Below are positions 31,711 through 38,700 of a stretch of 38,700 nt of DNA, one piece after another. How positions within the stretch are numbered: the first letter of the stretch is position 1; each line of letters begins with the position of its first letter. The translations under genes were made by a program, and so were the position numbers. This DNA is from Methanomicrobiales archaeon (GTDB taxonomy: Archaea; Halobacteriota; Methanomicrobia; Methanomicrobiales; Methanospirillaceae), in the NCBI GenBank assembly GCA_026394715.1, contig JAPKXR010000189.1:1-38700 (forward strand), written 5' to 3'. Below the pieces are notes generated by a model that did no database searches, had not been told where the DNA came from, and saw only the letters and a program-made list of their open reading frames with translations.

Positions 31711-33850
31711 TATCCAGGTCCTGTCGGTAATCTCGTGGCTGCTTATCCTCACCCTCCTCCAGCTCTCGCTCTGGCCGTACCTGAAAAAAGCAATCGGTGA
31801 CCTTGCGTTTCCTGTCGCATTCCCGGCATCCGTTTTACTATTCACCATTATTTCATGGTATTGCGGACTGGCACGGGTCCCGGTTTTTATTGCGCTGGTC
31901 CCGTTTATCCTCCTGCTTCTCGTTGCCCTGTATCGCAGGGAGTATTCATGGAACGGACTTAAAGGTGAGGGGAAATGGGAGTTCCTGTTCCTGGTCTGCT
32001 TCCTGTTCATGCTCAATGTCAGGTTCGTGAACCCTTCGGCCTCCTTTGCCGAGAAATTCATGGACCATGGGTTCATCGCCTCGGTGATGCGTGACCCGGT
32101 CGTGCCCCCGTTCGACCCCTGGTTCTCCGGGGGGTACATGAATGTTTATTATTACCTGGGGTACTGGGCAATCGGGGCCCTTGGTGTTGTAAGCGGGGCA
32201 CCGTCAAATGTCGTGTTCAACCTCGCCCTTCCGACCGTCTTTGCTCTCTCTGCGGTGACGATGTACGCGCTCGGTCACCTGCTCCTCGAACGCTTCAGGT
32301 GGCTTTTACTCGCGACATTTCTTATCGTTAACCCCTCGTTTCTCTACGAGGCCGTCAGGGGAACGGCCGCCGGGTCGCTCTTCTGGAACAGTACCAGGAC
32401 GATACCGAACGCGATCAATGAGTTCCCGCTCTTTTCACTCCTCTGGGGAGATGTCCACCCCCATCTCATCGGCATGTTCAACCAGGTCTTTTTCATATTC
32501 CTCCTGGTTTTTTCATTGAAACGATGGGGGAGTCTTCCCAACCATGGACGCTGGTGCGTTATTGGATTGTCTGCTCTCTCGCTCGGCGCGATGCCGCTGA
32601 TCAATACCTGGGACATCCTGCTCTATGCACCGTTCATGGTTGTTGTCGGGGTGCTGGTCTGGCACGTGACGGTTCACCAGCGTGGCATCCAGGCTCCCGA
32701 TAGAATATCCGGAGTTGCAGGGAGACTCTCCTTCAGGGTCCGTTCTGCACGAACGTGCATCGTGAATGCAACCAGGGAATGTATTTCGGTACTCCGAAAA
32801 TCCCCAGGAAATATCGCTGACACACCTTTGGGATTCCTGTTCCTTGTCCCGCCCCTCGCCGTGCTGTTATGGGTGCCGTTCTATTTCCAATTGAACACGC
32901 AGGGTATCCAGGGAATCGGATTTGTCGTATCCCCCACGGGCCTTCCGGATTTCCTACTTGTCCATGGCATATTTCTCCTGGTATTTATCGCCTACCTGTG
33001 GAGAGATATCATAAAGCGGCCCTGGCTCATTCTTTTGGTAATTCCGTTTGCGGTTGCCGGTTACCTCTCCGCGGCGGTCGCACTGGTACCACTCATCTAC
33101 CTCGTCGCACGCTGGAGACCAGATCCGGTGGAAATTCTCGCAATCGCGGGGCTTGTCATCATCATATTCTGCGAATTTTTCTACCTCAAAGACAACATGG
33201 GGGACGTTTATTACCGGATGAACACCGTATTCAAATTCTATTTTGCAGCCTGGCTTCTCCTTGGGGCTTCAGGATTTGCAATGCTTGGATTGATGCTTGC
33301 CAGGTGGGTCCGGCCACGGTCTATCCCCCTGCATGCCCGGCGCATCCTGGCCCTTGTTCTGGCGGTAGGATTTATCCTCATACCGCTGGTCGCTCCGGTC
33401 ACGATGTTCGAAGGCCCGAGGTCCCTTGATGCCCTCGCCTATATTGATACCAGCCATCCCGGGGATGCGGCAGCGGTTGCATGGCTCCGTTCCCTGCCAG
33501 GGAATATCTCTATCGTAGAGGCTGAAAGCGGCGACTATACCTACTATTCACGGATCTCTTCTTTTACTGGCATACCTACTATCATCGGCTGGCCATTCCA
33601 CGAATTTATGTGGCGCGGTGACACGTCCGGGTGGTATGGTACCCGGATGAATGACGTCAGATCGATCTATGAAAAACCGAAAGAGACCGTGGCACTAATG
33701 AAGAAATACAATGCCACGCTCTTATATGTCGGTGATTCAGAACGGTCACGGTACCACGTTGACCTTGATTCTGCAGACATCATGCCGGTATATGACCATG
33801 AGGGCGTGAAAATTTATACACCGCGTTCCGTAAATTACCGGGCATTTTGA
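31697..33850 (+). CDS. YYY-type large membrane protein (DUF2298, TIGR03662)
   Basis: This is a polytopic membrane protein of about 717 residues with 14 or more membrane segments. It has the name-giving motif YMNVYYYLGYWAIGALG, with Pro-rich PPFDPWFSGG before it, and SLLWGDVHPHLIGM and MNTVFKFYFAAWLLLG later, which are marks of the Chlor_Arch_YYY/DUF2298 family. The C-terminal outer part (DAAAVAWLRSLPGNISIVEAESGDYTYYSRISSFTGIPTIIGWPFHEFMWRG) resembles glycosyltransferase-39-like soluble regions. It is thought to transfer or handle lipid-linked sugars. ATG 31697 is preferred; GTG 31679 after AAGGAG is also possible and would overlap the flippase-like gene by 32 bases. The Agl23-like partner lies upstream, beyond the cetZ operon. 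Confidence 0.85.
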   Translation: MLGADIQVLSVISWLLILTLLQLSLWPYLKKAIGDLAFPVAFPASVLLFTIISWYCGLARVPVFIALVPFILLLLVALYRREYSWNGLKGEGKWEFLFLVCFLFMLNVRFVNPSASFAEKFMDHGFIASVMRDPVVPPFDPWFSGGYMNVYYYLGYWAIGALGVVSGAPSNVVFNLALPTVFALSAVTMYALGHLLLERFRWLLLATFLIVNPSFLYEAVRGTAAGSLFWNSTRTIPNAINEFPLFSLLWGDVHPHLIGMFNQVFFIFLLVFSLKRWGSLPNHGRWCVIGLSALSLGAMPLINTWDILLYAPFMVVVGVLVWHVTVHQRGIQAPDRISGVAGRLSFRVRSARTCIVNATRECISVLRKSPGNIADTPLGFLFLVPPLAVLLWVPFYFQLNTQGIQGIGFVVSPTGLPDFLLVHGIFLLVFIAYLWRDIIKRPWLILLVIPFAVAGYLSAAVALVPLIYLVARWRPDPVEILAIAGLVIIIFCEFFYLKDNMGDVYYRMNTVFKFYFAAWLLLGASGFAMLGLMLARWVRPRSIPLHARRILALVLAVGFILIPLVAPVTMFEGPRSLDALAYIDTSHPGDAAAVAWLRSLPGNISIVEAESGDYTYYSRISSFTGIPTIIGWPFHEFMWRGDTSGWYGTRMNDVRSIYEKPKETVALMKKYNATLLYVGDSERSRYHVDLDSADIMPVYDHEGVKIYTPRSVNYRAF

Positions 33851-33961
33851 GGACCTCGTGCGGTGATGGGAAAAACGGGCAGATAATATAAAAAAGAGGC
33901 AACATAAGCACGGTGTTCATGGGTGTCCGGCAGGGGATAACAAACCTTTATTGCCACTCCT

Positions 33962-33974
33962 GTTAAAATAATAT
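33962..33974 (+). promoter_or_regulatory. TATA box of the L7Ae operon
   Basis: GTTAAAATAATAT predicts transcription start about 25 bases downstream (near 33990-33998), giving a leader of about 40-45 bases before ATG 34036. Confidence 0.5.
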
Positions 33975-33990
33975 GGCTACATCGTCGCTG

Positions 33991-34035
33991 ACTGATGAGT
34001 GATGAGGGAGATGCTACTCCTGAATGAGGTGAGTT
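33991..34035 (+). promoter_or_regulatory. L7Ae leader, candidate kink-turn or C/D-like autoregulatory element
   Basis: The short predicted leader has the C-box-like RTGATGA (33999-34005) and CTGA (34020-34023), with a hairpin GGGAG (34006-34010), loop ATGCTA, CTCCT (34017-34021) between them. G34004-A34005 and G34022-A34023 could form the tandem G.A pairs of a kink-turn. L7Ae binds kink-turns, and archaeal L7Ae autoregulation has been described, so this may be the operator. The outer stem looks weak. GAGGTGAG at 34025-34032 is the ribosome-binding site. Confidence 0.4.
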
Positions 34036-34404
34036 ATGGCAAACGCATTTGTTAAATTCCAGGTACCTGAAGAGATTCAGAATAAAGCGCTTGAGGCGCT
34101 CGAGATCGCAAGAGACACAGGGAAGATCAAGAAGGGCTCAAACGAGGCAACAAAAGCCATCGAGAGAAGCATCGCAGCCCTGGTGCTGATCGGTGCAGAC
34201 GTGGAACCCGCTGAGATCGTGATGCACCTCGGACCACTCTGTGATGAGAAAAAGATCCCCTACTTGTATATCAATAAGCAGAATGACCTCGGCGCCGCAA
34301 GCGGCCTTGATGTCGGCTCTGCTGCTGCTGCAATTGTAAAGCCCGGAAAGGCGAAGGAAATTATTGACGATATCATAAAGCAGGTCACTGACCTGAGAGC
34401 GTGA
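34036..34404 (+). CDS. rpl7ae: Ribosomal protein L7Ae
   Basis: L7Ae is a kink-turn-binding protein of the large subunit, box C/D and H/ACA RNPs and RNase P. The 122-residue protein has the RNA-binding motif [15 protein letters not shown] (about 31-45) and the following [21 protein letters not shown] and AAAIVK motifs. A strong GAGGTGAG lies upstream of ATG 34036. It is the first gene of the L7Ae-S28e-L24e-NDK operon, with eight bases or fewer between genes. Its short leader may be its own binding site. Confidence 0.98.
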   Translation: MANAFVKFQVPEEIQNKALEALEIARDTGKIKKGSNEATKAIERSIAALVLIGADVEPAEIVMHLGPLCDEKKIPYLYINKQNDLGAASGLDVGSAAAAIVKPGKAKEIIDDIIKQVTDLRA

Positions 34405-34411
34405 GGAAATT

Positions 34412-34621
34412 ATGGCAGAAGAAGGAACACCCGCGGAGGTGATCGAGGTGATCGGCTCAACCGGAATGCATGGCGAGGCGATGCAGGTGAAATGCCGGAT
34501 CCTTGACGGAGTAAACAAGGGCCGTATCATTACCCGCAATACAGTGGGCCCCATACGTGAAGGCGATGTGCTGATGCTCCTCGAGACCGAGCGCGAAGCA
34601 AAGAAACTATCGAGGCGGTGA
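34412..34621 (+). CDS. rps28e: 30S ribosomal protein S28e
   Basis: This 69-residue protein is the archaeal/eukaryotic S28e. It shows the usual start [57 protein letters not shown] and the basic end KKLSRR. It lies seven bases after the L7Ae gene, and its ATG is preceded by GAGGAAAT. It belongs to the standard archaeal operon. Confidence 0.98.
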   Translation: MAEEGTPAEVIEVIGSTGMHGEAMQVKCRILDGVNKGRIITRNTVGPIREGDVLMLLETEREAKKLSRR

Positions 34622-34628
34622 GCAGAAA

Positions 34629-34820
34629 ATGGTAGAGATGCGCAACTGCACATTCTGTGGCGGAGCAGTAGAACCCGGTACCGGGAAACTCTTCGTCCGG
34701 AAAGACGGGAGCCTGTTTTACTTCTGCAGCACAAAATGCCAGAAGAATTACAAGCTCGGCCGCGTAGCCCGCAAAGTTGCATGGACTGCTGCAGGCCGCA
34801 AGGCCCTCGGAAAGGAGTGA
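34629..34820 (+). CDS. rpl24e: 50S ribosomal protein L24e
   Basis: This 63-residue protein binds zinc through CTFCGG near the start and the second pair CSTKCQ, as expected for L24e (CxxC...CxxxC). The middle [19 protein letters not shown] is typical. ATG 34629 has GGTGA upstream; ATG 34638 is a weaker choice. It follows S28e by seven bases and is followed by ndk after six bases. Confidence 0.97.
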   Translation: MVEMRNCTFCGGAVEPGTGKLFVRKDGSLFYFCSTKCQKNYKLGRVARKVAWTAAGRKALGKE

Positions 34821-34826
34821 GCCGGC

Positions 34827-35276
34827 TTGGAGCGCACTTTTGTGATGGTCAAGCCCGACGGGGTCCAGAGAGGACTTGTTGGTGAGGCAGTAGGAAGGCT
34901 TGAATCCAAGGGCCTCAAGCTCGTGGCAGCACGTTTCGAGCTGATGCCTGACAAATGTGTGATTGAACAGTACAAAGAACACCAGCAGAAGCCGTTCTTT
35001 AATTCGCTCAAAAAGTATATCATGAGCGGGCCGGTAGTTCTCATGGCCTGGGAAGGGAAGAATGCCGTAAAGATCGTGCGTACCGTTATCGGGGCCACGA
35101 ACCCGGCAGAGGCAGCTCCCGGTACAATCCGCGGAGATTTTGGACTTGATATCGGAAGGAACGTTATCCACGCTTCTGATTCGGTTGAGAGCGCAAACCG
35201 CGAGATTGCAATCCACTTTACCGCAGATAATCTCGTCAGTTACACAAGAATTGACGAGACGGTCCTCTACGAGTGA
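34827..35276 (+). CDS. ndk: Nucleoside diphosphate kinase
   Basis: NDK transfers the gamma phosphate between NTPs and NDPs through a phosphohistidine. The 149-residue protein has [17 protein letters not shown] at the start, [15 protein letters not shown] and the active-site His 115 in [12 protein letters not shown]. The start is TTG 34827, with GGAGTGAG upstream (around 34814-34821). In many archaea translation factor IF-2 follows here, but in this genome a terminator and a nitrilase-type gene come next. Confidence 0.97.
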   Translation: MERTFVMVKPDGVQRGLVGEAVGRLESKGLKLVAARFELMPDKCVIEQYKEHQQKPFFNSLKKYIMSGPVVLMAWEGKNAVKIVRTVIGATNPAEAAPGTIRGDFGLDIGRNVIHASDSVESANREIAIHFTADNLVSYTRIDETVLYE

Positions 35277-35312
35277 CGGGACAAGACCCCGGCTCTTTTT
35301 TTCTCTTTTTTT
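35277..35312 (+). terminator. Terminator of the L7Ae-NDK operon
   Basis: CGGG (35277-35280) and CCCG (35288-35291) form a short stem next to the ndk stop, followed by two T7 runs (35296-35302 and 35306-35312). The T runs are the more convincing part. Confidence 0.6.
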
Positions 35313-35431
35313 AAAAAAAAGCAATACTCATATCAGATAAGCGCAAATTACCGCGTATATCACTCGTGCCTGCATCAGGACGTGTGCCCCGGAGCGCTTA
35401 TGAGACTGAATTGCCTTGAACGGACGGTACT

Positions 35432-36238
35432 ATGACCGTGAGAATTGCCCTTGCACAGGTCACACCGGTATGGGAAGACCCAGGGGAGACGCTTCACCAC
35501 ATTGAACCGTTGGTAGCGGAGGCCGCGAAGAAGGGAGCGTCAATAATCTGTTTCCCTGAGCAGTTCGGGACAGGCTGGGACCCGGGCTCTGTATCCAATG
35601 CTCAACCGGTTGATGGATTGATTGTCCAGACACTGGCAGGTTATGCAAAACGCCATCATATTGCAATTCTTGGCTCTCTGCGCCTGCTTGAGCAGGGGAA
35701 ATTATTCAATGCCTGCATCGTCGCCGGTAGAGACGGGACACTTATTGCCAGTTACCGGAAGGTCCACCTGTTTTCACCACTCATGGAGGGTGCTAATTAT
35801 CAGCCGGGTGAGCGCATCGGAACATTCCAGCTCGGGGGCATGACATTCGGGATAGCCATCTGTTATGACCTCCGCTTTTCCCCACTATTCCACGTCTATG
35901 CAGCCGCAGGGGCAGAATGTGTACTGGTGCCATCGGCCTGGCCTGCCTCACGGATGGACGCATGGGAGCTCTTCATCAGGACGCGTGCCATCGAAAACCA
36001 GGTATTTGTCGCAGGGATTAATACCATCGGGACGACCCCTGTCGACACGTATCAAGGAAATTCGATTGTTGCCGGACCGTTGGGTGACATCATCTGCCGG
36101 GCACCAGCCAATGAGGGGGTTACCTGCACAGAGCTCGATCCGGGTGCAATCAGGCAGGCCCACCAGGCGATGCATGTCGAGGAGGACCGGCAGACCGGAC
36201 TCTATCACGAGATGGCGAAGGCCACAAAAAAGAAATGA
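35432..36238 (+). CDS. Carbon-nitrogen hydrolase (nitrilase superfamily amidase)
   Basis: This 268-residue enzyme has the nitrilase catalytic triad: Glu 43 in CFPEQFGTG, Lys 110 in YRKVHLFSP and Cys 144 in GIAICYDLRFSP. It begins VRIALAQVTPVWEDP, as in the family. It should cleave an amide or carbamoyl C-N bond, for example omega-amides of 2-oxo acids or N-carbamoyl compounds; the exact substrate cannot be read. It lacks added domains and a signal peptide, so it is cytosolic. ATG 35432 lies 155 bases after ndk, beyond its terminator. Confidence 0.93.
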   Translation: MTVRIALAQVTPVWEDPGETLHHIEPLVAEAAKKGASIICFPEQFGTGWDPGSVSNAQPVDGLIVQTLAGYAKRHHIAILGSLRLLEQGKLFNACIVAGRDGTLIASYRKVHLFSPLMEGANYQPGERIGTFQLGGMTFGIAICYDLRFSPLFHVYAAAGAECVLVPSAWPASRMDAWELFIRTRAIENQVFVAGINTIGTTPVDTYQGNSIVAGPLGDIICRAPANEGVTCTELDPGAIRQAHQAMHVEEDRQTGLYHEMAKATKKK

Positions 36239-36684
36239 TCCCAGATGAACAACGTACTGCAGCGTATGCCTCAGTTCCGCCTTTTTATTACCGGTGAGGG
36301 ACAGTTATCCCCCAGATATACCTGGTATCAGTTTTCACCTGATTGTCACTATCGCGTAGCGGTACCCGATGAGCACTACCAGGTTGACATCGCAAAAAAA
36401 GGGACTGACGGGAGCCCTGATGTACCAAAGACCCCCCTGGTAATTAACGGTGGGGGAAACGGTTACCTTCAATCTCTCAATTGATACCAGGGACTCGTAG
36501 AAAATCCTTGAAACCTGCCGGGTAATCCGGGTCAGAAACCTGGGGCGGGACTCATCCATTAAAATGGAAAACTTCGACGTTTACATCCCATGGCTACACG
36601 AAAAACGGCTAAAATACTCATCCTGCTGGGGCAGAAACTGCGGAGAGCCTTGCCTATATCTACCGGGAAGACCCATTTCTGTAT
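36239..36684. other. Intergenic region, possible small ORF only
   Basis: About 450 bases lie between the nitrilase-type gene and threonine synthase. An open frame of 79 codons (36245-36484) starts six bases after the nitrilase stop, but shows no domain, no upstream ribosome-binding site and ordinary composition; I leave it as doubtful. A TATA-like CCTATATCTA near 36649-36658 fits a leaderless or short-leader start of thrC at 36685. Confidence 0.4.
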
Positions 36685-37890
36685 ATGTACCGTCTCGTGT
36701 GCGTCCACTGTGGAGAAGAATATGCACCTGACGAGATCATCTATAACTGCCGGCGGTGCGGTCACCTGCTCGCAGTACAGTATGACCTTGACAATATTTC
36801 TGTTTCGAGATCAGAATGGGACAAGCGGCCACTCTCGGTCTGGCGTTACCGCGAGATCCTTCCGGTAACGATCGACCCGGTTACCCTGTACGAGGGGGGG
36901 ACCCCGCTCTACCATCTGAAGGCAATAGGGAAGGAGCTCGGGCTCCCCGAACTCTATGCAAAACATGAAGGCATGAACCCGTCAGGATCGTTTAAGGACA
37001 GGGGGATGACGGTCGGTGTCTCGATGGCGTTGCAGCTCAAAAAAACCCATGTTGCGTGCGCGAGCACAGGTAATACTTCGGCAAGCCTTGCCGTATATGC
37101 TGCAAAAGCCGGTATCCCGGCGGTCGTACTCCTCCCAGCCGGAAAGGTAGCACTCGGGAAAGTTGCGCAGGCCCTGATGCATGGCGCCAACGTGATCTCA
37201 GTCCGGGGGAATTTTGACAAGGCGCTTGAGATGGTCCACGACCTCTGCCTTTCCCATGGCCTCTACCTGCTGAACTCTGTCAACCCGTACCGGCTGGAAG
37301 GCCAGAAGACGATCGGGTTTGAAGCGATTGACCAGCTGGGTGGAGTACCTGACCGGATCGTACTGCCTGTTGGTAATGCTGGGAATATCTCTGCCGTGCA
37401 CAAAGGATTAAACGAGCTAATTGAACTTGGGTTCATCGACCACCTGCCCATGATGACCGGTATCCAGGCAGCAGGTTCCGCACCGATTGTTGATGCCATA
37501 CAAAACAACCTGCCAGAAGTGATCCCTGAAAAGAACCCGGAGACCGTGGCCACTGCCATCCGTATCGGCGCACCGGTCAACGCCGAGAAAGCCCTGACGG
37601 CAATAAGGAAAACAGGAGGGACTGCAATATCTGTCACCGACGCAGAGATCCTGAAGATGCAGCGCGACCTCGCCCGGATGGAGGGGATCGGTGTCGAACC
37701 GGCATCAGCTGCATCCGTTGCCGGGGTCCGGCGCCTTGTCGAGGACGGCATTATTGACCGGAACGAACGAATTGTCTGCGTGGTTACAGGCCACCTCTTA
37801 AAAGACCCGGAGACGGTGATAAAACAATGCGAGCCCCCCATCGAGATAGACGCGGACCTTGCGTCACTCTGCTCTGCCTTGCACTTGTAA
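36685..37890 (+). CDS. thrC: Threonine synthase
   Basis: This PLP-dependent enzyme forms threonine from O-phosphohomoserine. The 401-residue protein starts with a zinc-ribbon CVHCGEEY...CRRCG (Cys 6, 9, 22, 25), seen in many archaeal threonine synthases. The PLP lysine is K104 in NPSGSFKDRGM. STGNTSASLA holds substrate, and PVGNAGNISAVHKG is the phosphate-binding glycine loop. GVEPASAASVAG closes the catalytic part. It overlaps the next gene by 64 bases. A TATA-like box lies about 30 bases upstream. Confidence 0.95.
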   Translation: MYRLVCVHCGEEYAPDEIIYNCRRCGHLLAVQYDLDNISVSRSEWDKRPLSVWRYREILPVTIDPVTLYEGGTPLYHLKAIGKELGLPELYAKHEGMNPSGSFKDRGMTVGVSMALQLKKTHVACASTGNTSASLAVYAAKAGIPAVVLLPAGKVALGKVAQALMHGANVISVRGNFDKALEMVHDLCLSHGLYLLNSVNPYRLEGQKTIGFEAIDQLGGVPDRIVLPVGNAGNISAVHKGLNELIELGFIDHLPMMTGIQAAGSAPIVDAIQNNLPEVIPEKNPETVATAIRIGAPVNAEKALTAIRKTGGTAISVTDAEILKMQRDLARMEGIGVEPASAASVAGVRRLVEDGIIDRNERIVCVVTGHLLKDPETVIKQCEPPIEIDADLASLCSALHL

Positions 37891-38459
37891 GCCTGCTGGC
37901 AGCGGCCTTTGTGGTACCAGTGCTGGGGCTTTCCATAGAGTACCGGGTCCTTCCAAACGGGACTGCGTACGATGGAATAGTCCAGGTGGAGAAGAGTACC
38001 GGGTACCAGTTTTACGAGACCGGGGCAATGGGAGAACGCCTGCCCGTGAAGGTGACCAACATATCACTCAGCGGGGCGTGTTCCCCCTGTACCTACAACC
38101 TCTCCGGCGATTCGGGAATTTCATACCCGGAGGGGAACTACACAATTTCCTACCAGGGGCCGGTCCGGGAGAACCATATCATCACCTCGTTCGAACGGCC
38201 TTATAATGTAAGCGTGGTCCTGCCATGGGGTCTTGATGTACGGAACCAGTTCCTCGGTGTAGTAAGTCCCGGTGGTGACATTACTGCCATAAACAATACA
38301 TCGGTGAATGTAAACTGGACCGGTGTACGATCAGTGGAACTACGGTTTTATGACCAGGGCAGGGAATCTTTGCTTTACATGTTTGCAAATTTCTGGCTCA
38401 TCATCGCATTCGTCCTCCTGACCCCGTTCCTCCTCTCGATGAAAAGAAAACAAAAATAA
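37827..38459 (+). CDS. DUF5803 family membrane protein
   Basis: This 210-residue protein matches my memory of archaeal DUF5803. It has an N-terminal signal or membrane segment (TLLCLALVSLLAAAFVVPVLG), an outer beta-rich region with many Asn-x-Ser/Thr sites (NISLSG, NLSGDS, NYTIS, NVSVVLPWG), and a C-terminal membrane helix FANFWLIIAFVLLTPFLL ending in basic MKRKQK. Its ATG at 37827 lies inside thrC, giving a 64-base overlap in another frame. No later start codon lies before the hydrophobic segment, so the overlap looks real. The protein may sit in the envelope. Its function is unknown. Confidence 0.8.
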   Translation: MRAPHRDRRGPCVTLLCLALVSLLAAAFVVPVLGLSIEYRVLPNGTAYDGIVQVEKSTGYQFYETGAMGERLPVKVTNISLSGACSPCTYNLSGDSGISYPEGNYTISYQGPVRENHIITSFERPYNVSVVLPWGLDVRNQFLGVVSPGGDITAINNTSVNVNWTGVRSVELRFYDQGRESLLYMFANFWLIIAFVLLTPFLLSMKRKQK

Positions 38460-38460
38460 C

Positions 38461-38494
38461 AGGATTGCCAGACATCCTGACAGGTGTTTTTTTT
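38461..38494 (+). terminator. Terminator after the DUF5803 gene
   Basis: AGGAT (38461-38465) and ATCCT (38474-38478) form a short stem, followed shortly by T8 (38487-38494). It lies next to the stop codon. Confidence 0.55.
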
Positions 38495-38700
38495 AATTTC
38501 TGATGCATAACAACGGATTCTTTCTTTTTTATCCACTGAAACTTTGCAACCATTCGGGTCAAGATATGTGAAAACAGGGGGTCCCGGGGTCACGTGTGGA
38601 GCGGGGGGGGCCGATACACAAAGGGAAAATCTTACCTCCCTGACCTGTTGTGAATAGGCACGGGGTATTCAACGAGGTTCAATGGTTGATGCGGCGAACT
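38495..38700. other. Window-end region, no gene called
   Basis: No complete gene is seen. A minus-strand frame (38375-38593) runs into the DUF5803 coding region and is not convincing. A C8/G8 run lies near 38603-38610. The end of the window may contain the beginning of a neighbouring gene. Confidence 0.3.

Noticed and set aside
36245-36484. 79-codon ORF after the nitrilase-type gene
   Set aside because: No recognisable domain or upstream site; kept only as a doubtful note in the intergenic entry.
38375-38593. 72-codon minus-strand ORF at the end of the window
   Set aside because: It overlaps the DUF5803 C-terminus and the terminator, and is not protein-like in its second half.

Overview
The window reads as chromosomal DNA of a methanogenic archaeon, most likely of the order Methanomicrobiales. 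Supporting signs are archaeal-type ribosomal and translation genes (EF-1A, S10, L7Ae, S28e, L24e, separate GuaA glutaminase subunit), archaeal TATA boxes with short or absent leaders, a CetZ tubulin-like protein, a DUF3821 surface protein, paired PaaK-type ligases of the kind called coenzyme F390 synthetase in methanogens, a fused hexulose-6-phosphate synthase/RraA protein, archaeal cobalamin nucleotide-loop genes and a small siroheme/ferredoxin protein. No methanogenesis enzyme, rRNA, tRNA or CRISPR array was found here, so the order-level placement is inference.

Layout. 1-2386: an IS21-family insertion sequence (istA, istB, minus strand) whose left tip lies just outside the window. It sits inside a decayed rhuM-like gene, whose C-terminal remnant continues at 2387-2754. 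2755-9300: a DUF5806 protein, an orphan substrate-binding lipoprotein, phosphoglucosamine mutase, an acylphosphatase-like protein and a stand-alone cas1, separated by AT-rich gaps. 9246-12342: two tandem PaaK/F390-synthetase-like ligases and a double-ACT protein, preceded by a possible upstream ORF. 12869-19744: a mostly minus-strand run: HPS-RraA fusion, rhodanese, nitroreductase, DUF3821 surface protein, TraB-family membrane protein, GMP synthase glutaminase subunit and archaeal CobT. 19919-21075: cobZ-cobS, divergent from cobT, so three late B12 genes share one locus. 21142-24133: siroheme/ferredoxin protein, a small Cys-rich ORF, then EF-1A and S10.

24142-33850 is the most interesting part. 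Genes for lipid-linked sugar handling (Agl23-like membrane protein; FAD oxidoreductase, GT2 glycosyltransferase, flippase-like protein and a YYY membrane protein) flank a two-gene minus-strand operon encoding a CetZ protein and a single-span membrane protein with a helical outer region. 34036-35276 is the classical archaeal L7Ae-S28e-L24e-NDK operon, with a short structured leader that may be an L7Ae-binding kink-turn. The window closes with a nitrilase-family amidase, threonine synthase and an overlapping DUF5803 membrane protein.

Most genes are ordinary core genes. The items most worth following up are the solo cas1, the CetZ/membrane-protein pair, the terminator-like hairpin straddling the start codon of the Agl23-like gene, and the L7Ae leader. 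All functions are assigned by reading protein motifs by eye; no database search was run.
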